Part shown: positions 1 to 5,977 of the stretch, one piece after another
How positions within the stretch are numbered: the first letter of the stretch is position 1
Layout of the letters: every line of letters begins with the position of its first letter
Source of the DNA: Pseudomonadota bacterium
GTDB lineage: Bacteria > Desulfobacterota > Desulfovibrionia > Desulfovibrionales > Desulfovibrionaceae
Length of the DNA: 6,267 nt
Assembly (NCBI GenBank): GCA_023453335.1
Contig: JAEXTU010000073.1
Span: forward strand, 1 to 6,267
Direction of reading: 5' to 3'
Program-made: the position numbers and the translations under genes
Notes under the pieces: model-generated
Told to the model about the DNA's origin: nothing
Seen by the model: only the letters and a program-made list of their open reading frames with translations
Databases searched by the model: none

Positions 1-774
1 GCCGCGCACCTGTCGCCCTACCATTTCCACCGGGTGTTCACCGGCATGGTGGGCGAGCCGGTGGCGGCCTACCAGCGGCGGCTGCGCTTGCAGCGGGCCG
101 TGGGGCAGCTGTCCCTCTCCGCCCGCCCGGTCACGGACATCGCCCTGGACGCCGGGTACGAGAGCCACGAGGCCTTCACCCGGGCCTTCAAGGCGGCCTT
201 CGGCGAGACGCCCTCGGCCTTTCGCAAGCGGGCCGCGGCCGGGGACCGGTCCCTGGCCGGGGTCGTGCGCCCGGTATTTCCAGCCAACCACGGGAGGAAC
301 GACATGGAAGCGGAAATCGTGCAATTGCCGGCCCGGCGCGTGGCCTTCGTGCGCCACGTGGGGCCGTACCAGAACTGCGGCGCGGCCTGGGAGCGCCTGT
401 GCGCCTGGGCCGGTCCCAAGGGCCTCCTGGGCCCGCAGACCCTGTTCATCGGCGTGGGCCACGACGACCCGGAGATCACCCCGCCGGACAAGGTGCGCTA
501 CGACGCCTGCATCACCGTGCCCGCCAACGTGGCCGCCGCGGGCGAGGTGGGGGTGCAGGACCTGCCCGGCGGCGAGTTCGCCCAGACCCTGCACCAGGGG
601 CCCTACGCGGGCCTGGCCGCCACCTACCACGCCCTGTGCGGCCAGTGGATACCGGCCCAGGGCCGGGAGCTGCGCCACGCCCCGGGCCAGGAGGTCTACC
701 TCAACACCCCGGACCGCACCCCGCCCCAGGACCTGCGCACCCTGGTCCTGGTCCCCCTGGAGCCGGCAGGCTGA
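1..774 (+). CDS. AraC-family transcriptional regulator with C-terminal GyrI-like effector-binding domain (5' end missing)
   Basis: The reading frame is open from base 1, so the gene starts outside the window; 257 residues are visible. Residues 1-77 are the AraC/XylS DNA-binding region. The end of the first helix-turn-helix reads AAHLSPYHFHRVF, and the second follows around residues 43-75 (DIALDAGYESHEAFTRAF, then FGETPSAFR). Probably 35-40 residues of the first helix-turn-helix are missing. After a linker, residues 102-257 match a GyrI-like (AraC effector-binding) fold, with the paired GPY repeats (VGPYQNCGAAW and QGPYAGLAATYH) and a C-terminal EVYLNTPD...LVLVPL strand. Family knowledge: such fusions activate transcription when the GyrI-like domain binds a small hydrophobic or cationic compound, often at drug-efflux or stress genes. 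The ligand and target genes cannot be told from here. The gene converges on the toxin-antitoxin pair. An internal Met102 with a strong ribosome-binding site is annotated separately. Confidence 0.92.
   Translation, partial: AAHLSPYHFHRVFTGMVGEPVAAYQRRLRLQRAVGQLSLSARPVTDIALDAGYESHEAFTRAFKAAFGETPSAFRKRAAAGDRSLAGVVRPVFPANHGRNDMEAEIVQLPARRVAFVRHVGPYQNCGAAWERLCAWAGPKGLLGPQTLFIGVGHDDPEITPPDKVRYDACITVPANVAAAGEVGVQDLPGGEFAQTLHQGPYAGLAATYHALCGQWIPAQGRELRHAPGQEVYLNTPDRTPPQDLRTLVLVPLEPAG
292..306 (+). promoter_or_regulatory. Possible internal ribosome-binding site and ATG start for a free GyrI-like domain
   Basis: Inside the AraC-GyrI gene, the purine block GGGAGGA (292-298) lies five bases before an in-frame ATG (304-306). 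The ATG is exactly where the GyrI-like domain begins (MEAEIVQLPARR). Initiation here would give a separate 156-residue GyrI-like protein with the same stop codon. The AGG in this block is the only AGG/AGA arginine codon in the visible gene; all the others are CGC or CGG. That hints that the bases are kept for a reason other than coding. Chance occurrence in a G-rich linker remains possible. Confidence 0.4.
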
Positions 775-783
775 CCGCACCGG

Positions 784-803
784 CCCTGCCCAGTTCCGCA
801 GGG
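784..803. terminator. Candidate hairpin in the convergent gap between the AraC regulator and hepT
   Basis: CCCTGC (784-789) and GCAGGG (798-803) can form a six-base-pair stem around an eight-base loop. It sits between the two convergent stop codons, where a bidirectional terminator would be expected. Neither strand has a T-run after the stem, so this is not a canonical intrinsic terminator, and Rho may be needed. Confidence 0.35.
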
Positions 804-805
804 GA

Positions 806-1186
806 TCACTCTTCGCGCCACCCCACGTCCGCTTCCAATGCCGCCAGCAGCGGCTTGAGGCGTGCGAGCAGGAGCGGCAGGTGTTGCGTGACTACGGCAT
901 GGATCCGTTCCGGGTCCACGACGCCATAGTCATGGGCCAGAACGTTGCGCATGCCGATGACCTGGGACCAGGGGATTTCCGGGGCGCGGGCGCGGGTATC
1001 CTGGGACACCTGCCGGGCGGCCTCGCCCACCACCTCCACGCAGCGGATGACCGCGGCCTGGAGCATGTCGTCCGCCTGGAATTCATCACGGGTTTTCCTG
1101 CCGAGGAACGCGACCGCCCGTTCGGCATGCAGCCGCATGTCCTCGCACTTCACCAGATCGCGCTGCCGGGGATCAAGCGCGCACAT
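806..1186 (-). CDS. hepT: HepT-like HEPN-domain toxin ribonuclease (DUF86 family)
   Basis: This 126-residue, mostly helical protein has the HEPN signature RX4HXY as R80-NVLA-H85-D-Y87, followed by GVVDPERIHAVV. Upstream is the typical DUF86 helix (AAVIRCVEVVGEAARQVS, residues 44-61). Length and motif order fit HepT. Family knowledge: HepT dimers cut RNA using the Arg and His of this motif. The partner nucleotidyltransferase MntA neutralises them by adding AMP groups to the motif tyrosine. The start at 1186 overlaps the end of mntA by 14 bases, so the two are translationally coupled. A later Met17 at 1138 is possible, but it would remove the N-terminal stretch DPRQRDLVKCEDMRLHAER, which resembles the first family helix. 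No strong ribosome-binding site precedes 1186, which fits coupling. All motif residues are present, so the toxin looks active. Confidence 0.88.
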   Translation of the reverse strand: MCALDPRQRDLVKCEDMRLHAERAVAFLGRKTRDEFQADDMLQAAVIRCVEVVGEAARQVSQDTRARAPEIPWSQVIGMRNVLAHDYGVVDPERIHAVVTQHLPLLLARLKPLLAALEADVGWREE

Positions 1187-1487
1187 AGAGCGGCTCGGTG
1201 CGGGCCAGGGCGAAACGCCGGAAATACTTGTTGGGAGAGGACTCCACCGCGGAACGGGTCAGCAAGTCCACCGGCCGGCCGGCCAGTTCCTCCAGTTCTT
1301 CCTTGAGAAGGATGACGTCCAGGCCGGGAGCGCCCTCCGGGGCCAGGGTGACCAGTATGTCCAGGTCGCTGCCGGCTTCGGCGTCCCCGCGGGCGAAGCT
1401 CCCCATGACTTCCAGGCGCACCACGCCGTAGCGCCGGCAGAGATCGGCCAGGCGTTCGGGGTCGATGTGCAGGTCGGAAGAGCGCAT
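1173..1487 (-). CDS. mntA: MntA-like minimal nucleotidyltransferase antitoxin
   Basis: This 104-residue protein has the minimal nucleotidyltransferase motif GSX10DXD: G29-S30, then D41-L-D43. The third acidic residue is probably D74 in GRPVDLLT. Family knowledge: MntA antitoxins carry exactly this motif and use ATP to AMPylate the tyrosine in the RX4HXY motif of HepT, silencing the toxin. The order antitoxin then toxin, with a 14-base overlap into hepT, is the usual one. The start at 1487 is chosen because AAGGA (1496-1500) lies eight bases upstream and the protein then begins at the usual family length. The frame stays open to an ATG at 1571, but that would add 28 residues with no family resemblance (RRVAGLCPLRGFSVGRQGNR) and would skip the good ribosome-binding site. 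Confidence 0.9.
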   Translation of the reverse strand: MRSSDLHIDPERLADLCRRYGVVRLEVMGSFARGDAEAGSDLDILVTLAPEGAPGLDVILLKEELEELAGRPVDLLTRSAVESSPNKYFRRFALARTEPLYVRA

Positions 1488-1513
1488 AGTGAACGTCCTT
1501 CGGTTTCCCTGCC

Positions 1514-1542
1514 TTCCTACACTGAACCCCCGCAAAGGGCAA
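1514..1542 (-). promoter_or_regulatory. Weak candidate promoter for mntA-hepT
   Basis: On the minus strand, TTGCCC (1537-1542) and TAGGAA (1514-1519) are 17 bases apart, a sigma-70-like spacing. Each matches the consensus only partly (four and three of six bases). Transcription would begin around 1506, leaving a short leader that contains the AAGGA ribosome-binding site. Read-through from the transporter operon is an alternative source of transcription. Confidence 0.25.
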
Positions 1543-1562
1543 AGTCCGGCAACCCGCCTGCC

Positions 1563-1575
1563 GGGCTGCAAGCCC
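1563..1575 (-). terminator. Short hairpin just after the permease stop codon
   Basis: GGGCT and AGCCC form a five-base-pair stem with a three-base loop, 11 bases past the permease stop. No T-run follows on the minus strand, so its strength as a terminator is doubtful. If it is leaky, transporter transcripts would run into mntA-hepT. Confidence 0.25.
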
Positions 1576-1586
1576 TGCCGCCGGCC

Positions 1587-3275
1587 CTACCCCCCCTCCT
1601 CCGCCGGCTTGAACCTCGCGCCCACGAAGGTGGCCAGGAGGACCAGGCTGGTGGAGATGCCGATCATCATGAGGCCCAGGGCCGAGAGCCGGCCCCAGAG
1701 GCCGTCCTCGGCAAAGCGCAGGATCTGCACGGCCAGGACCTCGGAGCCCGGCCGGGAGAGCACCACCGACAGGGTCAGCTCGCGCACGAACATGGTCGCC
1801 ATGAGAATCCAGGCCGAGACCATGCCCGGCACCAGGAGCGGCAGCACGATGCGGCGCATGGTCGTCACCGGCCCGGCCCCGCAGACCAAGGAGGACTCCT
1901 CCAGGTGCGGGTGCACCTGCATGAAGGCGCTGGCCAGGGGCCGCACGCCGTAGGGCAGGTAGGTGGCGATGTAGCCGATGAGCAGGGCCCAGAGCGTGGC
2001 GTAGAGCGGGGTGCGCACGAAGAACCACATGAACCCCACGCCGATGACGATGCCCGGGAAGGAGAAGGACAAAAAGGTCAGGGTCTCCAGGGCCCCGGTG
2101 GCCGCGCTGCGCACCTTGACCAGCACGTAGGCCACCAGCACGGACAGGGCCACGCCGAGCGTCGCCCCGCCCACCCCCAGCACCAGACTGTTGCGCAGGG
2201 AGAGCAGGGACACCGGGTCGCGCAGCACCTCGTGCCAGTGCCGCAGGCCCATAAGCGAGAAGGCCCGGCTACTGGGCACCATGGAGTACGGGGTGAGCGA
2301 GGTGTAGATGAGCACCAGCACCGGCAGCACCACCAGGATGAAGGAGAGCAGCGCCACCACCCCGAACAGGGGCAGGCGGGCGCGGCCCAGGCCGAGCACC
2401 GTGGGCTTCCAGCCCCGGCTGGAGATGGTCACGAACCGGCTGCTCTCCGCGGTGAGGGCGCGGTACAGGAAGATGAGGGTCACCGAGGCGGCCAGCACGC
2501 TCATGCCGATGGCCGCGGCCGCGCCGTAGTCCGCGGCGAAGCCGGTGGCGATGACCCGGTAGATGTGGGTGGCCAGCACGTAGATGCGGCCGGGCATGCC
2601 CAGCACCGAGGGCGTGGCGAAGGAGGCCAGCCCCCGCACCACCGAGAGGGTGAAGGCGGCCAGGATGGCCGGCCGCAGCACCGGCAGGGTCACCCGGGTC
2701 AGGGTGCGCCAGGTGCCGGCCCCGCAGACCCGGGAGGACTCCTCCAGGGTCACGTCGAAGGAGGCCAGGGCCGGGGCCAGGATGAGGTAGGCGATGGGCA
2801 GGTCCAGCAGGCCCTCCACCAGGACCATGCCCCCCAGGCTGTAGATGTTGAAGGGCGAGGCGTCGAACCCCAGCACCTGGCGGCAGAACAGGTTCAGGAT
2901 GCCGTTGGAGGGGTTGAGCAGCAGGGCCCAGCTCACTGCGAACAGGATGTGCGGCACCATCATGGGCAGGATGGAGATGATGCGGAAGATGACCTTGAAG
3001 GGGATGTCGGTGCGGGTGTTGAGATAGGCCAGGAACAGGGCCAGGAGCGTGGACAGGCCGGCCGAGCCCAGCACGAAGATGAGGGTGTTGGCCACGATCC
3101 CGGCCAGGGCCGGGTCGGCGTAGGCGCTGGCGTACTTGTCCAGGGTGAAGGTCCCGAAGGCCCCCAGGCCCTCGGAGAAGCTCCCGAACACCAGCATGGC
3201 CACCGGGCAGACCGTGAGCAGGCCCACGGCGGCGATGAGGCTCCAGGTGAGGGCCGGGCGGTTGGGGGAGGCCAT
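1587..3275 (-). CDS. Fused (double-domain) ABC importer permease, ferric-iron/AfuB-type
   Basis: This 562-residue inner-membrane protein is made of two homologous permease halves, each with about six hydrophobic helices (roughly residues 12-273 and 302-552). Each half has a cytoplasmic EAA loop that docks on the ATPase: residues 178-198 (LEESSRVCGAG...VTLP) and 458-479 (LEESSLVCGAG...IVLP). The fused 12-helix layout and length are typical of FbpB/AfuB/ThiP-like permeases, which import ferric iron, thiamine or phosphonates. Here it would form the channel for the binding protein encoded at 4477-5469. The start at 3275 is nine bases after the ATPase stop codon. Its ribosome-binding site, AGGAAA, overlaps that stop (TAGGAAA), so the two genes are translationally coupled. 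Both EAA loops have SS and Cys where many relatives have AA and a small residue. Confidence 0.93.
   Translation of the reverse strand: MASPNRPALTWSLIAAVGLLTVCPVAMLVFGSFSEGLGAFGTFTLDKYASAYADPALAGIVANTLIFVLGSAGLSTLLALFLAYLNTRTDIPFKVIFRIISILPMMVPHILFAVSWALLLNPSNGILNLFCRQVLGFDASPFNIYSLGGMVLVEGLLDLPIAYLILAPALASFDVTLEESSRVCGAGTWRTLTRVTLPVLRPAILAAFTLSVVRGLASFATPSVLGMPGRIYVLATHIYRVIATGFAADYGAAAAIGMSVLAASVTLIFLYRALTAESSRFVTISSRGWKPTVLGLGRARLPLFGVVALLSFILVVLPVLVLIYTSLTPYSMVPSSRAFSLMGLRHWHEVLRDPVSLLSLRNSLVLGVGGATLGVALSVLVAYVLVKVRSAATGALETLTFLSFSFPGIVIGVGFMWFFVRTPLYATLWALLIGYIATYLPYGVRPLASAFMQVHPHLEESSLVCGAGPVTTMRRIVLPLLVPGMVSAWILMATMFVRELTLSVVLSRPGSEVLAVQILRFAEDGLWGRLSALGLMMIGISTSLVLLATFVGARFKPAEEGG
1874..1905. 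repeat. Direct repeat copy 1 (permease second EAA loop)
   Basis: This 32-base stretch matches 2717-2748 at 30 of 32 positions, in the same orientation. It encodes the second EAA loop core (LEESSLVCGAGP). The repeat reflects the internal duplication of the permease. Confidence 0.8.
2717..2748. repeat. Direct repeat copy 2 (permease first EAA loop)
   Basis: This is the partner of 1874-1905. It encodes the first EAA loop core (LEESSRVCGAGT). The only two differences are adjacent and change the Leu codon of the other copy to Arg. Confidence 0.8.
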
Positions 3276-3284
3276 GAAAATTTC

Positions 3285-4385
3285 CTACGCGGCGAGCAGC
3301 ATGCAGTGCCGGGGGTCCAGGGTGACGCCCACCGGGTCGCCCGGGCGCAGGCCCAGGTCGGGCGGGGCCTTGACGAAGAGCAGGGCCTCGCCGGCCTGCA
3401 CCTCGCCCTCGAAGGCCTCGCCGATGAACACCAGGCTCTGCACCCGGCCGGCAAAGCGGTTCTCGCCCGGGCCGGGCTGCCCCGTGTCCAACCCCTTGTC
3501 CAAATGGATGAACTCCGGCCGGAAGCAGAGGGTGGTGCTGTCGCCGGGCTTGAGATTGGGCCGCGGCTTGCAGGCCACCCGGCCCAGGGCGGAGTCCACC
3601 AGGGTGCGGCCGGGCTCCTGGGCCGCCACCACCGCGGGCAGCAGGTTGGCCCGGCCGATGAAGTCGGCCACGAAGCGGTGCTCGGCGTCGAAGTAGATCT
3701 TCTCGGGCGGGCCGATCTCCACGATGCGGCCCTGGTGCATGACCGCGATCTGGTCGGACAGGGCCAGGGCCTCGATGCGGTCGTGGGTCACGTACACCGC
3801 GGTGATGGAAAGCTCGGTGAGGAAGGCGCGCAGCTCCTTGCGGGTTTCCTCCCGGAGCTTGGCGTCCAGGTTGGACAGGGGCTCGTCAAAGAGGATGACC
3901 GAGGGCTCGGCCACCAGGGCGCGGGCCAGGGCCACCCGCTGCTGCTGGCCCCCGGAGAGCCGGGTGGCTGGCCGGGACTCGTAGCCCTCCAGCTGCACGA
4001 AGCGCAGGGTGCGGGCCACCCGCTCCCGGGCCTCGGCGCGGGACATGCCGCGGGCGAACAGGGGGTAGGCCACGTTGTCGAACACGGTCATGTGCGGCCA
4101 GATGGCGTAGGTCTGGAAGACCATGCCCAGGCCGCGGCGCTCGGTGGGCACATAGATGCCCTTCTCCCGCGACCACACCACCTGGCCGCCGATGGCGATC
4201 TCCCCTGCATCCGGGGTCTCCAGGCCCACGATGGAGCGCAGGAGCGTGGTCTTGCCGCAGCCGCTGGGGCCGAGCAGGGTGAAGATGCCCCGGGCCGGGA
4301 TGGCCAGGTCCACCTGGTCCAGGGCGGTGATGGTCTTGCCCCCGGACACGTAGTGCTTGGAAAGGCCGCTGATGCGGATGTCCAT
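3285..4385 (-). CDS. ABC importer ATP-binding protein (FbpC/PotA-like, with C-terminal TOBE region)
   Basis: This 366-residue cytoplasmic ATPase powers the importer. It shows all the nucleotide-binding motifs in order: Walker A GPSGCGKTT (39-47), Q-loop Gln91 (VFQTYAIWPHMTVFDN), signature LSGGQQQR (143-150), Walker B VILFDE ending in catalytic Glu168, D-loop SNLD (171-174) and switch His201 (VYVTHDRIEAL). Residues from about 245 to the end form a beta-rich TOBE-type regulatory region, as in ferric-iron, spermidine and maltose importers. It lies between the binding protein and the permease; the more familiar fbp order has the permease second. The only ribosome-binding-like sequence before the start is a poor GGGG five bases upstream, in contrast to the strong site of the binding protein. 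This suggests lower translation of the ATPase. Confidence 0.95.
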   Translation of the reverse strand: MDIRISGLSKHYVSGGKTITALDQVDLAIPARGIFTLLGPSGCGKTTLLRSIVGLETPDAGEIAIGGQVVWSREKGIYVPTERRGLGMVFQTYAIWPHMTVFDNVAYPLFARGMSRAEARERVARTLRFVQLEGYESRPATRLSGGQQQRVALARALVAEPSVILFDEPLSNLDAKLREETRKELRAFLTELSITAVYVTHDRIEALALSDQIAVMHQGRIVEIGPPEKIYFDAEHRFVADFIGRANLLPAVVAAQEPGRTLVDSALGRVACKPRPNLKPGDSTTLCFRPEFIHLDKGLDTGQPGPGENRFAGRVQSLVFIGEAFEGEVQAGEALLFVKAPPDLGLRPGDPVGVTLDPRHCMLLAA

Positions 4386-4414
4386 GGGAGCCCCGGGATC
4401 GAGGGTTGGCGCAA

Positions 4415-4453
4415 GGCCCGCCCGCGCCCCGGAGCGCGGGGAGCGGACGGGCC
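4415..4453 (-). promoter_or_regulatory. Intercistronic GC-rich hairpin between binding-protein and ATPase genes
   Basis: In the 91-base spacer, CCCGCGC (4421-4427) pairs with GCGCGGG (4434-4440) around a six-base loop. An outer stem, GGCCCG (4415-4420) with CGGGCC (4448-4453), extends it past a seven-base bulge. On the transcribed strand, TTGCGCC follows the stem rather than a T-run, so it is unlikely to be a full intrinsic terminator. Hairpins at this position in binding-protein operons, as in malE-malF, commonly protect the upstream message from 3' decay and so raise binding-protein levels. That role is inferred here. Confidence 0.6.
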
Positions 4454-4476
4454 GGGGAACCGGGCAACGCGGGGCG

Positions 4477-5469
4477 TCAGGGCACCGCGAAGATCTGCTT
4501 GAACTTGCCGCCCCACTCCTTGATCTCGTCGTCGGTGAGCTCGCGGATGGGGATGACCTTGGCCTGGGCGATGCCGTCGATGGGCGGGAACACGCCCGGG
4601 GCCAGCACGTACTCGCCCACGTCCTTGGCCAGCATGCCCATGGCCGCCTTGGACAGCCACCAGTCCATGAAGAGCTTGGCCGCCTCGGGGTGCTTGGCCT
4701 TGTTCACCAGGGCCATGGCCCGGGGGGTGCCCATGAGGGGCTGGTCCTTGAGGCGGGCCCAGTCCAGGGGCGCGGGGGCCTTGGTCACGATGTACTTGGG
4801 CATGGAGATGCCGATGAGCTTCTCGCCGCTCTCGATGGGCGCGGGCGTGGGGCCGAAGGAGGCCACGAACATGGGCTTGTTGGCGGCCAGGCCCTTGAGG
4901 AACTCCATCCACTTGGCCTCGTCCTTGATCACGTTGTCCCGGAGGCCCAGGAGCCAGCCGATGGTGGTGGCGTGGGTGGAGGGGTCGGCCATGACGATCT
5001 TGTCCTTCCACTTGGGGGCGGCCAGGTCCTCGTAGCGGGTGGGCACGTCGCCGGGCTTCACCAGCTCCTTGTTGTAGATGAGGCCCACGTACTCGATGCC
5101 GAACATCTGGATGACCCCGTCCTTGCGGGTCCACTCGGGGTATGCGGCGGCCTCGGGCGAGGCGTAGGGGGCCAGCACGCCCTTTTCCTTGAGCAGCTCC
5201 AGCACCGGCAGCGGGGCCTGGACCACGTCGGCCTGGAGCTTGCCCGCGTCGAACTCGGTGAACACCGTGGCCAGGAACTTGGAGGTGGAGATGCGGGTGT
5301 ACTCGCCGGTGACCCCGGTGGCCTTGGTGAAGGCCTCCATGAGGGGCTCGATGGCGGTGATGTTGGCGTAGAACGCGGCCTTGCCCTCGGCCTTGGCCTT
5401 GGCCGTGTCCGCGGCCAGGGCCGGGACGGCCAGGGCCAGGAGCAGCAGCGGAACCAGGAAGCGTTTCAT
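4477..5469 (-). CDS. Periplasmic ABC substrate-binding protein, ferric-iron-binding (AfuA/FbpA)-like family, substrate uncertain
   Basis: This 330-residue exported protein begins with a Sec-type signal peptide: a Lys-Arg start, a hydrophobic core (LVPLLLLALAVPALA) and a likely cut after Ala19 (ALA before AD). The rest has the pattern of the extracellular solute-binding family that includes AfuA/FbpA: a first lobe around ANITAIEPLMEAFTKATGV, then DAGKLQADVVQAPL, EYVGLIYNKEL, LAAPKWKDKIVMADPS and ESGEKLIGISM. Its ATPase and permease partners are of the same class. However, by eye the FbpA ferric ligands are missing: the early His is not seen, and the Tyr-Tyr pair is replaced by K225-Y226. The cargo may therefore be something other than ferric iron. 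The start at 5469 is chosen because the signal peptide begins there and AAAGGAG (5477-5483) lies seven bases upstream. The frame stays open upstream through tatA, but that stretch is not this gene. Its strong ribosome-binding site and first position in the operon fit high expression. Confidence 0.92.
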   Translation of the reverse strand: MKRFLVPLLLLALAVPALAADTAKAKAEGKAAFYANITAIEPLMEAFTKATGVTGEYTRISTSKFLATVFTEFDAGKLQADVVQAPLPVLELLKEKGVLAPYASPEAAAYPEWTRKDGVIQMFGIEYVGLIYNKELVKPGDVPTRYEDLAAPKWKDKIVMADPSTHATTIGWLLGLRDNVIKDEAKWMEFLKGLAANKPMFVASFGPTPAPIESGEKLIGISMPKYIVTKAPAPLDWARLKDQPLMGTPRAMALVNKAKHPEAAKLFMDWWLSKAAMGMLAKDVGEYVLAPGVFPPIDGIAQAKVIPIRELTDDEIKEWGGKFKQIFAVP

Positions 5470-5527
5470 GGTCGTTCTCCTTTGGGCTCGCGCCCGGGGT
5501 TGATCGATGGAACGCACGTCCCGGCGC

Positions 5528-5544
5528 GAACCCCCGCGGGGTCC
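5528..5544 (-). promoter_or_regulatory. Possible leader hairpin ahead of the binding-protein gene
   Basis: In the transcript, GGACCCC (5538-5544) can pair with GGGGUUC (5528-5534) over a three-base loop, including one G-U pair. It lies about 60 bases before the start codon. No known riboswitch core (TPP, cobalamin or Moco) is recognisable in this leader, and no Fur-box-like AT-rich palindrome is present. Confidence 0.25.
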
Positions 5545-5579
5545 CGGTCGGCCGGTGGGGAATCTCTTCGCCTCGCCCT

Positions 5580-5609
5580 GTCTTACCTTTGCGGCAAACC
5601 CCCTGTCCA
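5580..5609 (-). promoter_or_regulatory. Weak candidate promoter for the ABC importer operon
   Basis: The tatA terminator just upstream implies a separate promoter for the importer between 5470 and 5633. The best sigma-70-like pair I can find on the minus strand is TGGACA (5604-5609, five of six bases match) and TAAGAC (5580-5585, three of six), 18 bases apart. It would leave a leader of about 100 bases. The -10 match is poor, so another sigma factor or site is possible. Confidence 0.28.
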
Positions 5610-5633
5610 CGAAAAACCAAAACCCTGTGCGCC

Positions 5634-5670
5634 AAAAACAAAAAGGCCGGTCCCGGGGGCAGGACCGGCC
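5634..5670 (-). terminator. Rho-independent terminator of tatA
   Basis: A perfect nine-base-pair stem, GGCCGGTCC (5645-5653) with GGACCGGCC (5662-5670) and an eight-base loop, is followed on the minus strand by TTTTTGTTTTT (5634-5644). It starts 22 bases after the tatA stop. This is a canonical intrinsic terminator, and it isolates tatA from the importer operon. Confidence 0.93.
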
Positions 5671-5692
5671 CATGGCCTCGGCATGGGGTGAG

Positions 5693-5953
5693 TCAGCCGA
5701 GGTCCTGCGGAGAAGACGGGGTCTTGGCCGGCTCCTGGGCCCGGATCTGCTCGGGCGTGGGAGCGGGCTCGGCCTGGCGGGCGGGAGGCGCGGCCACCGT
5801 GGTGGTCTCGGGCTGCTCGCTGATGGCCTTCTTGAACTCCCGGATGCTCTTGCCCAGGTCCTTGCCAAGGTTGGGCAGCTTGCTGGGACCGAAGATGAAC
5901 AGCACGATGACGAGGAGCACGATGAGGTGCGAAGGTGCGAAGAGGTCGCCCAT
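5693..5953 (-). CDS. tatA: Twin-arginine translocase pore subunit TatA/E
   Basis: This 86-residue inner-membrane protein has one N-terminal helix (LIVLLVIVLFIF, residues 10-21), preceded by a polar residue (His9). The conserved hinge FGPSKLP (21-27) and an amphipathic helix, LGKDLGKSIREFKKAI (29-44), follow. The tail is loose and rich in Pro, Ala, Glu and Thr. This order is diagnostic of TatA/TatE, which oligomerise with TatBC to export folded proteins carrying RR signals. TatB is less likely because it is usually longer and has FGPxxLP followed by a longer helical tail. AGGAG lies six bases before the start at 5953. No tatB or tatC is adjacent, and a strong terminator follows, so the gene is probably monocistronic. 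Confidence 0.95.
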   Translation of the reverse strand: MGDLFAPSHLIVLLVIVLFIFGPSKLPNLGKDLGKSIREFKKAISEQPETTTVAAPPARQAEPAPTPEQIRAQEPAKTPSSPQDLG

Positions 5954-5977
5954 GGTTCACTCCTGGCCCGGGTTGCG

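Noticed and set aside
1488..1571. Longer mntA starting at 1571
   Set aside because: The extra 28 residues do not resemble the family, and the internal start at 1487 has a well-spaced AAGGA.
945..4502. A 1185-codon open frame on the plus strand
   Set aside because: It lies antisense to hepT, mntA, the permease and the ATPase. Its product is a low-complexity Gly/His/Gln/Glu-rich mirror of GC-rich codons, with no domain pattern. The minus-strand genes have full motifs.
5470..5633. Fur box or metabolite riboswitch ahead of the importer
   Set aside because: I looked for a GATAAT-type palindrome and for TPP, cobalamin and Moco core motifs, and found none.
4357..5691. A 444-codon plus-strand open frame opposite the binding protein
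   Set aside because: It is Gly/Leu/His-rich with no recognisable family, and lies antisense to a well-supported exported protein. It is a shadow of codon bias.
5470..5868. N-terminal extension of the binding protein back to a TTG at 5868
   Set aside because: The extension overlaps tatA out of frame and crosses its terminator. The true start has a signal peptide and a strong ribosome-binding site at 5477-5483.
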